This document shows positions 11,549 through 21,584 of a stretch of DNA of 64,000 bases, piece after piece. The DNA is taken from NCBI GenBank assembly GCA_037102815.1, contig BTPP01000002.1, positions 3,844,001-3,908,000 of the forward strand. The letters run 5' to 3'. Position 1 is the stretch's first letter, and each line of letters starts with the position of its first letter. The DNA comes from Neurospora intermedia. Taxonomy: Eukaryota > Ascomycota > Sordariomycetes > Sordariales > Sordariaceae. A model generated the notes under the pieces. That model was not told where the DNA came from. It searched no databases and saw only the letters and a list, made by a program, of their open reading frames with translations. A program made the translations under genes and the position numbers.

Positions 11549-14500
11549 ATGACAGTGAGTTGAAACCCCGTTTGCCCACCTGGATCCTACTTGGGATGGC
11601 AGATGCTTGTTCCGTCCTGGTAGCTAGCGCTAGTCAGTCTGACACGTTCGTGATGCCATCTCCCAGGACACTCAGAAAAACGAGGTCGACCTTGTCACCA
11701 GGATGCAAGTCGACGAATCAGTAGCCGGTACCACGGCCGAGATCGATGAGTCCCTCTACAGTCGCCAGCTCTATGTCTTGGGCCACGAGGCCATGAAGCG
11801 CATGAGCGCTTCCAACGTCCTCATCGTCGGCCTCAAGGGCCTCGGCGTCGAGATCGCCAAGAACGTCGCCCTTGCTGGCGTCAAGAGCCTCACCCTCCAC
11901 GACCCTGAGCCCGCCGCCTGGGCCGACCTCTCCGCCCAGTTCTTCCTCCGCCCTGAGGATGTCGGCAAGCCTCGCGACCAGGTCACCGCTCCCCGCGTTG
12001 CTGAGCTCAATGCTTATACCCCCGTTCACATCCACCAGTCGCCAAGGTAGGTTACGAATCGGACGGGAGTGGGCTTGGAAGATTCGGTAGCTAACCGTGG
12101 CCTCTGTACAGTCTCGCCGATAACCTGTCGCAGTTTGACAAGTACCAAGTCGTCGTCCTTACGAACCAGCACACCGATCTCCAGACTATTGTCGGCGAAT
12201 ACTGCCACTCCAAGGGCATCTACTTTATTGCTGTCAACACACACGGTCTCTTCGGCGGCATCTTCTGCGATTTCGGCGATAACTTTACTGTCATGGACAC
12301 GAACGGCGAAAACCCCGTCAACGGTATCGTGGCTGGAATCGACGAGGAGGGTCTCGTTTCTGCGCTTGACGAGACCAGGCATGGACTTGAGGATGGCGAC
12401 TATGTGACGTTCTCGGAGGTCGAGGGTATGGAGGGACTGAACGGCTGCGAGCCCCGCAAGGTCACCGTCAAGGGCCCCTACACCTTCTCTATCGGCGACG
12501 TTTCCGGGCTTGGCCAGTACAAGAAGGGCGGTCTCTACCAGCAGGTCAAAATGCCCAAGACTATCGAGTTCAAGAGCATTACCAACGCGCTCAAGGATCC
12601 CGAGTTTGTCATCTCCGACTTCGCCAAGTTCGATCGCCCTCAGCAGATCCATATCGGTTTTCAGGCTCTCCACGCTTTCGCCAAATCTCAGGGACGTCTA
12701 CCAAGGCCGATGAACGACGAGGATGCGCTTGTGGTTATCGCCTCGGCCAAGGAGTTTGCGAAGCAGCAGGGTGTTGAGGTTGAGTTCGACGACAAGCTTC
12801 TCAAGGAGCTCAGCTACCAGGCTACTGGTGACCTTAACCCGATGGCCGCTTTCTTCGGTGGTCTTACCGCCCAGGAAGTCCTCAAGGCTGTTTCGGGCAA
12901 GTTCCACCCCATTAAGCAGTTCATGTACTTCGATGCGCTCGAGGCTCTTCCCACCAACTCCAAGCGCACCGAGGAACTCTGCGCGCCCACTGGTAGCAGG
13001 TATGACGGCCAGATCGCGGTCTTCGGAAAGGAGTTTCAGGAGAAGATCTCGAACGTCAAGCAGTTCCTTGTTGGCGCTGGCGCCATTGGCTGTGAGATGC
13101 TCAAGAACTGGGCCATGATTGGTCTCGGCACTGGCCCTGAGGGCAAGATTACCGTTACCGATATGGACTCGATCGAGAAGTCCAACTTGAACAGACAGTT
13201 CTTGTTCCGCCCCAAGGACGTTGGTCAGATGAAGAGTGACTGCGCCGCCAAGGCTGTGCAGGCCATGAACCCTGACCTCGAAGGCCACATTGTTTCCCTC
13301 AAGGATCGCGTTAGCCCCGAGACCGAGGAGATCTTCAATGAGGAGTTCTGGCAGGGTTTGGACGGCGTCACTAACGCGCTGGACAACGTTGAGGCGAGAA
13401 CGTATGTCGACAGGCGGTGCGTTTTCTTCCACAAGCCTCTCCTTGAGAGTGGTACCCTCGGCACCAAGGGCAACACGCAAGTGGTGCTCCCTAGGCTCAC
13501 CGAGTCCTACTCTTCCTCCCAGGATCCTCCTGAGCAGTCGTTCCCCATGTGCACACTCAGGAGTTTCCCCAACAAGATCGAGCACACCATTGCTTGGGCT
13601 CGTGAGCTGTTCGAGAGCTCATTTGTCAAGCCTGCGGAGACTGTCAACCTCTACTTGACCCAGCCAAACTATCTCGACACTACCCTGAAGCAGAGTGGCA
13701 ACGAGAAGGCGACGCTGGAAATGTTGGCGGACTTCCTGAAGCACGAGCGCCCGCTCACCTTTGAGGATTGTGTCCAATGGGCTCGCATGCTTTTCGAGAA
13801 GCAATACAACAACGCTATTCAGCAACTTCTCTACAACTTCCCCAAGGACTCCGTGTCCTCGACCGGCACCCCCTTCTGGTCCGGACCCAAGCGCGCCCCT
13901 GACCCGCTCAAGTTCGACCCTGAAAATCCCACCCACTTTAGCTTCCTCGAGGCTGCCACCAACCTCCATGCCTTCAACTATAGTATCAATGCCAAGGGCA
14001 AGAGCAAGGCCGAATACCTCCGGGCTTTGGAGGGCATGATTGTGCCTGACTTCTCCCCTGACTCGAACGTCAAGATTCAGGCTGATGAGAAGGAACCTGT
14101 AAGTAGTTGCCACAACGAGTTGTGTGTTGAGGATGATGCTAACTGAAAGTAGGACCCGAACGCGGACAACACTGCCTTCGATGACGAGTCCGAGCTCGGC
14201 AACCTCAAGTCCCAGCTCCCCGAGCCCAAGTCCCTCGCTGGCTTCAAGCTCAATGTTGTGGAGTTTGAGAAGGACGATGACACCAACTACCACATCGACT
14301 TCATCACGGCCGCCAGCAACCTGCGCGCTGAGAACTACAAGATTGAACCTGCCGACCGTCACAAGACCAAGTTCATCGCCGGCAAGATCATTCCCGCCAT
14401 CGCCACCACGACGGCCCTGGTCACCGGCCTCGTCGTCCTCGAGCTGTACAAGATCATCGACGGCAAGACCGACATCGAGCAGTACAAGAACGGCTTCATC

Positions 14501-14887
14501 AATCTGGCCCTGCCCTTCTTCGGCTTCTCCGAGCCCATTGCCAGCCCCAAGGTCGAGTACAACGGCCCCAACGGCAAGGTCACGCTCGACAAGATCTGGG
14601 ACCGCTTCGAGGTCGGCGACATTACCCTGCAGGAGCTGATTGACGATTTCGAGAAGCGCGGTCTGTCCATCTCCATGTTGAGTTCCGGTGTCAGCTTGCT
14701 GTATGCCTCGTTCTTCCCGCCTGCCAAGCTCAAGGATCGCTATGCTCTCAAGCTCAGCGAGCTGGTGGAGACGATCAGCAAGAAGCCCATCCCGGCGCAT
14801 CAGAAGGAGTTGATCTTCGAGGTGGTGACGGAGGATGCGGACGGTGAGGATGTGGAGGTTCCTTATATCAAGGCGCGGATCAGGTAG
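11549..14887 (+). CDS. uba1: ubiquitin-activating enzyme E1, 1035 aa, four exons
   Basis: Activates ubiquitin in an ATP-dependent, two-step reaction (adenylation, then thioester on a Cys) and hands it to E2 enzymes in nucleus and cytosol. Exons are 11549-11554, 11667-12046, 12112-14098 and 14153-14887 (3108 bases). The first exon codes only Met-Thr; the next begins [18 protein letters not shown], so an in-frame Met at 11703 is an alternative start. The inactive adenylation half starts near residue 31 ([17 protein letters not shown]), the active one near 430-470 ([16 protein letters not shown], then [17 protein letters not shown]). The catalytic cysteine is in [16 protein letters not shown], residue 609 by my count. 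The C-terminal 110 or so residues form the ubiquitin-fold domain that binds E2. Length matches fungal Uba1. All junctions are GT-AG and in phase. Codon use is GC-rich, as in a highly expressed host gene. Confidence 0.97.
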
Positions 14888-15984
14888 ATGATTGGCATAA
14901 AAGGGGTTGGTGTGGAAGACGGTGTAGATATCAGATGAGCTGTTTTTTTTGGGTGAATGAATACAGTCAAAGTCAAGTCAATAGAACGTTATTTTTTACT
15001 TTCTTGGTTTATGATCCTTTTACATAAGGTGGACATGCCTTCGAAGCGGAATGGGTCTGGCTTAGTGCCGGTGAGGATGAGGTGATGATGATAGGAACGC
15101 TGAAGTACGAGTGCCAGGGAAGTGATTTAAACATTCTTACAAAAAAAAAAAAAAAATGGACACCTACTTGTATAAATAGTCTTACATTACCACGTGAGAA
15201 GTTATTCAAGGCCCGTTCAGATGCTAATTATCAATATCCTAGCTACCTGATTACGTACTACATGATAACATGACAACAAGACTTCCTCTCTCTTCACCTG
15301 ATTCTGATTCCTGTTCAAGACAAACCCAAACCCAAACCCAAAGTAGTTGAAGACAGGCTTAACAGACACCATGACACCATGGACGTACTTGACTAGTAGT
15401 TAGTTAGGTTGGTAAACGACCAGCGAATGCCAGGTATTGTATGTTTCTTTTTTCCCTTGTAATTCACCCATTGCCTCTTCCCTTTATTTTTTTTTTCTCT
15501 TTTCTATCCTCTTGGCTTCAAGGTTTGACTCTTGCGTGTTTATAGGTGTTTGTCTACCATCGTCTTGTGTCAACTCTCTGAACCGAGGATTTTTTTTTAG
15601 GATGGTTGATACATTGATGGTGGTGGATTACTTGATTACGGTTTTTTTCTTTGATTTTTTGGGAAAAAAATCAAAACATTTTCCTAGCATTCGTGTGCAG
15701 GGATATGGACCCCAGGATATAGTAAGTAGAGTGAGAGAGTGAGTAGTGGGAGAAATACATCGACGTGGACAGTCCTATTTGGTCACTTAATATCGTAAAG
15801 GTCGTAACAAGACAAGGAAATGTACCTCGCCAATGCAAACAAACACCTGGACAATGCTAACTCTGGCACGCTTTCAATTGGGAAATGCATTGTGGTTTAG
15901 ACAAGGTTCACTGGAGGCGGTCTGAGATATAAAAGAGTGTACCAAAGATGTGTTGTGTTCGACTTAACGCTAAGATCAGCTCTG
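14888..15984. other. intergenic region between two convergent genes
   Basis: About 1.1 kb holding the 3' ends of E1 (+) and the coiled-coil gene (-). It is AT-richer, with T and A runs (for example 15140-15155 and 15487-15498) and a short CCCAAA repeat near 15325-15340. No gene is seen. Confidence 0.6.
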
Positions 15985-18031
15985 CTACTTTTCTTGCTTC
16001 GCAGCCCATCTTTGCACATACAGCCACTTCAGCTCGGTACCGCACCCATTGTATTTGACTGCTTCGATGAGGTTTTCGCCCAGAAAATCCAACACCCTCA
16101 TCATTTCTTCCGCAGAGATCTTGGGACTATACCTCCTCTGGATATCCCTAATGGCGGTCTGGAGGTCCGTCGCGCCAGGTAATGACTGGTTTAACGTTGC
16201 AGAGGGGATCGGCTTGGTAGACGTCACCGTGCTCTGTGTACTTGCTGTACTGTTGGACATCCTCCTCCGTGTTGTGGGTTTCGCATTATCCTTGTGCGCC
16301 TGGGCACTCTTCATCACCTTCACTGCCTGTGCCATATCCTTCAACACCTCCGCCTTGACCATCTTCTCCATCTTCACCGTGATATCCTGACGGATATCCT
16401 CGACCCACTCGGCTTCGATCTCCTTCCGCAGCTCCTCTTGGGCTAGTTCAACCGTCTCGGCCACCCATTCCTCCGTCTGGCTTAAGAGCGCGCCCTCGAG
16501 TTCACGACGCACATCATACAAATGATCGTCGATTCTTTCGTCGACTTTGGTGTTTATGTGACCGAAAATTTGCTCCACCTCCTCTGTGTCGTATCTGCAT
16601 GTGCTTTCGGCATTGAGACACTCGGTTATCAGTTTCTCAACCTGTTTGACTCGAACATCGAGGCTGGCGGTGCGGCCGAGCACTCGACGTGTTGCGAGGA
16701 GAATATGCTTGTCGGTTGGAGAGCGAGATAAGAGCTCGCTTGTGCGTCGACGCTTTCGGTCTGGAACGGTAACGGCATTAGCTTAGAACAGGCGATTGCT
16801 GATGATACCAAAGGGGACATACCAGTCGGGGTGGAGAACTGATTCGGGCTTTGAAGAAGTGAGCCCGAGATGGAAGGCGGCTGCACCTGTTCATCTGTTG
16901 TCACAGGAGACAAGGATTCACTTATACGTCGCTTTCGATCTGAAAGTACGCAGTGTTAGTTACTGCTTAAGAGATAGCGTAACGGTGATGGAAAACAGGA
17001 TGACCGTACCAATAGGGGCCAAGTACCCCGGCGCATTCCGAGACGAGCTGTCGTTGGTATATGGGGGAGGGATGATGTCTGTCGGCTTCGCTGCTGTTTC
17101 CTTTGCGATTTCTTCCAAAGTCTGGTTGTGAATGGTGCCAGAGGGGGGAGCAGTCTTGCCCAAGTCGATAACCTGACCGGGCCCGCCATGGAACAAAACG
17201 TCGAACGATGCCAATATCTCGTCCGTCCGCATTAGGCCAAATGGATGAGAGAACGAGAAGACCGATGGGAGCAAAGCCAGCTGCTCTCGATACTCCGGTG
17301 TAAGGTTGAGGCGGTTCAGGTAAACAGTGAACTGGCACAACATAGCCAGGGACTTCATGCTGTCAAAAAGAGCTTGATACCGAGGCCTCGGCTCGTAAGA
17401 CCCTTTGTTTGCCGTTGGCGCCACGAGAGTAGGTGGTTGTGTCATCGTGAACTCTAGAGAAATGAAGTTGTCGCCGTCAGGTCCCTGCATGGCGGGCGGA
17501 CGATGACTGCGAGCAAACTCGATCGACTGAATTGTCTCTGGATGAACAAGCAAGTACAGCTTTTTCTTGGTGTTGCCATCTTTGAGTAGGATAAAGCCAT
17601 GCAGTTTGAACATGGCTAACAACTTTGTGGTATCTATGTATAGATCGATACGCAAATCCGATGTGTATTGTTTCTCCAGGTCGATCCCGTTCTTCCAGGC
17701 AACAACTCCATTAAGTTCAGAGAGGTTTATTTTGCAACGTTTTTCGCCCTCGTCGCTTGCGAAGGATGCAGTCGCTACGTAACTTTCGTTGTGTTTGCCG
17801 CCGGGGATGTCTCCATCGATGCCACCAATCTCCCTGTAACCACATTCGTAAGCGTAATCTGAGAAGGGGAAGATCCGCCGATCTCGCGTGACAATGAGAC
17901 TGTCAGCAGCGGTCCCAAACGAGTCAAGAGCCCCAGTCCTTCCAACAGGCGTACCTGCCGGGTAGGAGTTGGCTATTTATAAAGACCCCTGACAGCTTGG
18001 GACGCATACTTGCAGACGCAGCATCAGCCAT
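15985..18031 (-). CDS. unidentified fungal protein with C-terminal coiled coil, about 619 aa, four exons
   Basis: I do not recognise the family. My model joins 18031-18010, 17954-17010, 16939-16823 and 16760-15985 (1860 bases, 619 residues), all GT-AG and in phase. The first half is a mixed alpha/beta region (FKLHGFILLKDGNTKKKLYL, VHPETIQSIEFARSHRPP, FGLMRTDEILASFDVLFHG), possibly a fungal-specific domain. Exons 3 and 4 begin with related basic motifs, DRKRRISESLSP and DRKRRRTSELLSRSP, which look like duplicated nuclear-localisation or linker units. Residues around 400-520 are charged and heptad-like (VEKLITECLNAES to EEWVAETVELAQEELRKEIE), a coiled coil. The start is uncertain: it lies inside a tandem duplication (17918-18565), and another plausible first exon begins with the ATG at 18868. 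Downstream exons are firmer than exon 1. Confidence 0.6.
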
Positions 18032-18565
18032 ATAGCTCTTAGCAGCGTCCGAGGCGAATCAAACGCCCCAGTCCTTCCAACAGGCGTACCTGTTGGGTGG
18101 GAGTTGGCTATTTATCAAGACCCCTGACAGCCTGGGACGGTATGCTTTGACCATATGGCCTGCGAGAGACGGAGCGGGCGTGTGTTGTATGGGCATTCAG
18201 CGCTAGCTGAGAGGAAGGGAGGAAAGGGAAAAAGGATTTGAATCAGTGAGCATGGTGTCGCAGCTCTTGCAGATAATGTATCTGTATCAGTAACGGTCTC
18301 ATGCGAGTCAAGAACCACAGTCCTTCCAGCATCGTGCACACATGCTGGGTAGGAGCTGGCTATCTATAAAGGTCCTTGATAGCTTGAAACGCGTACTTCC
18401 AGACGCATCAGCCACATAACCCTCAGCAGCGTCCAAGGCGAATAAAGAGACCCAGTCCTTCCAGCAGGCGTACCTACTGGGTAGGAGTTGGCTATTTATA
18501 AAGACCCTCCACAGCCTTGGGCGGTGTGCTGTGAGCATGTGACCTGCGAGAAACTGAACGACAGT
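17918..18565. repeat. nested tandem duplication over the 5' end of the coiled-coil gene
   Basis: Four diverged copies of a unit of about 135 bp share a CAGTCCTTCC core starting at 17934, 18069, 18318 and 18453. Spacings are 135, 249 and 135, so two 135-bp pairs repeat with a period of 384. Read on the minus strand each unit has a TATAAATAGCC-like box followed by an (A/G)AAGGACTG segment; the rightmost unit and the gene-proximal unit both have TATAAATA. The first and third copies also repeat the GCTGATGC...TCTG segment containing the modelled start. An inner monomer duplication followed by a dimer duplication is the simplest history. Confidence 0.85.
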
Positions 18566-18755
18566 CCACGGTTTTCAATGGGGAGGGGAGAAGAGGAGGG
18601 AGAAGATATTGAACGAAACCTGGTGCCAGTGACAATCGACCGGCTGCTCCTGCGTGACAATGCGAACATCGAGCAGACAAAGGGTGTATGGCTGGATCCG
18701 CATCGTCCGGGAGAAACCGAGCAATCATCGCACCGGTAGCATGATCATCACTGAC

Positions 18756-18868
18756 CCTGGAGAGGATATTGAAAACGGCTGGGTTGACTCGCATTCGTCG
18801 TCGTGATTATCGGGTTCACGGTGATCGGGGAATGGAGGAGGTGGTGTAGAGGGCAGGGAGTCTGCCAT
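18756..18868 (-). other. possible original first exon of the coiled-coil gene
   Basis: From the ATG at 18868 an open frame reads MADSLPSTPPPPFPDHREPD and on to FSISSPG, then meets a GTCAGT donor at 18755. A possible acceptor (GATCCAG) lies about 64 bases downstream. Composition (Pro, Ser, acidic) is typical of the disordered start of a fungal nuclear protein. I could not find a unique splice path from here across the repeats to the main exon, so it is given separately. It may be the real start or a left-over. Confidence 0.35.
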
Positions 18869-19421
18869 GGCGACGGTCTAACGGGCTGAGTGTGGGGTGA
18901 AAAGATAGGTCAATCAATCGCGTTCATTGGAATCCCATTGACGACGAGGCGGCGGTCGATAGAGAGGTGGAGGGCTCGACTCGTTTGTTGACTTTGTGGA
19001 GCGTTGTTCACGCAAACGTGAACGACGTTGCGGCCTCTATCCCTGGAAACCTACGCAAAGTCACATGACCGTGACGAGTGTGCTATGTAACGTTCGCTGG
19101 TCTTGACCCACAGCCTGCACCGCCATGCGCTGTCACCAGCCACGTCCGATCGAAATGAAGCCACCAGCCACGATTGACCCAAAAAGCCAAGACCAGCCAA
19201 TAGGGTGCAGTGAGGTCATTGACGACTTCGTTGTATCGGACTTCGGGCTGCTCAGTAATCTGCGACTAACATGATGCGTCTTGTTTGTCAGCGTCATGGT
19301 GGATGTTTGGCGAATAATGCCTTGCGCCTGTAAATGCAGTTCTGTATAAATACCGTAAACAACTTTTTGTACATGATCGCGCAGTTAGCATTAACACTAT
19401 CGTCACACCTGTGAATCCCTC
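18869..19421. promoter_or_regulatory. divergent promoter region before the GST gene
   Basis: About 550 bases between the upstream exon candidate of the minus-strand gene and the GST start. It holds an inverted ACGTGAACG-type word pair near 19010-19025 (CGCAAACGTGAACGACG) and repeated CCACCAGCCACG words near 19134-19175. A TATAAATA box lies at 19345-19352, about 70 bases before the GST ATG. Confidence 0.5.
19345..19352 (+). promoter_or_regulatory. TATA box of the GST gene
   Basis: TATAAATA, 70 bases upstream of the ATG at 19422, in a spacing suited to a short leader. Confidence 0.6.
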
Positions 19422-20756
19422 ATGAGCCTTCGCTTTCGTCTCAACCTCGCTGCAGTGAGATCTCCAACAAATTTGCTTCTACCCCGCAGCATTACTAGTT
19501 CATCTCTTGTCTCAACCGTCGTCGTCCGAACCTCAACCCGGAACATCTCAACTCTATTGCAACCGTTCCCGTTGCCCCACGCAACTACACCAAACAACTT
19601 ACCAACCATCACCACCAAAAGAACCCTCAACACCACTACACCCACAATGGCCACCTCCGACTCAATCACCAACTGGGTAGACCCCAACGACAAAACCGGC
19701 GAATTCAAGCGCCAAGTCTCCTCCTTCCGCTCCTTCATCTCGCGCTCTGACCCTTCCTCCCCCTTCCCCCCCGAAAAGGGCCGCTACCACCTCTACGTCA
19801 GCTATGCCTGTCCGTGGGCCACGCGCGCCCTGATCGTGCGCAAGCTCAAGGGGCTAGAGGACATCATCTCTTTTAGTTCTGTACACTGGCACATGGGCCC
19901 ATTGGGGTGGCGGTTCCCCCTCGCTGAAGAAGGAAAGGAGGGCGGGGATGCGGCTGGGGACCAAGTGGTGCCTGACCCGGTCGGTGGGAAGCAGTACATG
20001 CGGGAGGTGTATTTCGGGGTGGAACCGGAATACAACGCGCGGTTCACGGTGCCGGTGCTGTTCGATAAGAAGGAGGGGCGCATTGTGAATAATGAGAGCA
20101 GCGAGATTGTGAGGATGTTGGGGAGCGAGTTCAATGAGATCGTGGAGGATGCCAAGGCCAAGGAGTTGGATTTGTATCCCGAGGATTTGAGGGCCGAGAT
20201 TGATGAGGTGAATGAGTGGGTTTACCATGATATCAACAACGGGGTGTACAAGAGCGGGTTCGCGACGACGCAGGAGGCGTATGAGCGGAATGTCACAAAG
20301 TTGTTTGAGGGGTTGGATAAGGTCGAGAAGCATCTGAAGGAGGTGCAGGCGAAGGGCAAGGGGGAGTATTGGTTCGGAGACAGGTTGACCGAGGTGGATG
20401 TGAGATTGTGAGTTGTTCTACCTGCCTGCCCCCTGGGAGCTGAGTGGGAACACGGCGATGCTGACCATGAGAACAGGTTCCCGACGATTATCCGCTTCGA
20501 CCCCGTTTACGTTCAGCATTTCAAGTGCAACTTGCGCGACATCCGGTCTGGATACCCAGCCATCCACAGGTGGATGCGCCATCTCTACTGGAACGTCCCT
20601 GCCTTCCGTGAGACGACCAACTTTTTGCACATCAAGAAGCACTACACTTGCTCGCACCCTCAGATCAATCCCAAGGGTATCACGCCGTTGGGCCCGGTGC
20701 CGGACATCCTGCCACTCGACGAAGAAGTTGAGGCTGTCAAGGCTGCGAAGAACTGA
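19422..20756 (+). CDS. Xi-class (ECM4/Gto-type) glutathione transferase, 421 aa, two exons
   Basis: A glutathionyl-hydroquinone reductase-type GST, which by family removes glutathione from glutathionyl-hydroquinones in a Cys-dependent reaction. Exons are 19422-20407 and 20477-20756 (1266 bases, GT-AG, in phase). The catalytic motif is YACPWATRA, with Cys near residue 130. The thioredoxin-like half continues through [23 protein letters not shown] and the glutathione-binding [11 protein letters not shown]. The helical half has [47 protein letters not shown] and [15 protein letters not shown], all family signatures. The first 75 residues are rich in Arg, Ser and Thr and poor in acidic residues ([20 protein letters not shown]), consistent with a mitochondrial presequence. 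A second in-frame ATG at 19647 ([10 protein letters not shown]) would give a cytosolic form of usual length, so dual targeting from two starts is plausible. Confidence 0.93.
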
Positions 20757-21584
20757 TGTAGTGAGCAGCTATGGTATGTACCTGCTGGTGGCCAATCAAT
20801 AGCGGAACAACATAGAGATCATCAGTAATTGCAATCCTCTTTGTCGCCTAGCAACCTAGTCCGCCGCATGTTTGTTATCTAGGCTTACCAGACTTCTTCC
20901 TTTATTCGCTGAACAATGGGCTTTCTTGTTGCACCAAGCGAAGCGGCACCTGTCCATGTTGTGATATCTGCTTATGCAATCAACATTCCTTCTACCCGCA
21001 TATATCATTACGGTGTCACGAAAACCGCAAGGAGTAGCAAGCCATATGATTTGAACGTTGTTTTTGGTTCTGTTGGTTGGGGCCTAGCTACATGTATGTG
21101 ATGAATCCGTTGTTCGACTTCCTTCATCTCAAAGCGGACGGTTCCCGTTTCAAACTGACCGTTAAACCTTCCATTAATCAGGGTGTCGTGTCCAGGTAGA
21201 ATGTGGCACGAGTACCCTAACTAACTGCTAGCGACTACTCCCTGGGCCAAGGCGTCGTGTCCAGGTAGAATGTTGTATGAGTCTCTACCTGCCAGCGACT
21301 ACTCCCTTGACCGGAAAGTCCAAGTAATAATCGTTGTTAAACTGTTTCGTGCTGGGGATTGAGCATTGTAATAATTGCTTTCCCAATGTTAGGCCGAGAG
21401 GCAAAGCCTTCCACATCCTCATCGAACTTTTGGAACCACTCAGTGTTTCCAAATATCGTTGAGGACGATGACCTCCCGCCCCTCTCTATTGCTTTCAATA
21501 GGGTACCTTATTCTACTGGAGACCGAAAGACGACCACAAAACAAGGGTTTGGTAGGGGGTGGGGGGTCGAAGACGACAGACCGG
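20757..21584. other. intergenic region between convergent genes, with a 69-bp tandem repeat
   Basis: No gene is seen. Two copies of a unit starting GTCGTGTCCAGGTAGAATGT lie at 21185 and 21254 (period 69), each ending in a GCGACTACTCCCT segment. They lie between the 3' ends of the GST and 2EXR genes. Confidence 0.6.
21185..21320. repeat. tandem repeat, two copies, 69-bp period
   Basis: The two copies match at GTCGTGTCCAGGTAGAATGT and at AGCGACTACTCCCT, with a diverged middle. Confidence 0.8.

Noticed and set aside
12698-13585. 295-residue frame antisense to the E1 gene (and 13619-14800 likewise)
   Set aside because: Shadows of a strongly biased GC-rich coding sequence; the sense strand is clearly E1.
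15322-15345. CCCAAA repeat as an internal telomere-like tract
   Set aside because: Only about three units, and it is not the TTAGGG/CCCTAA telomere repeat used by these fungi.
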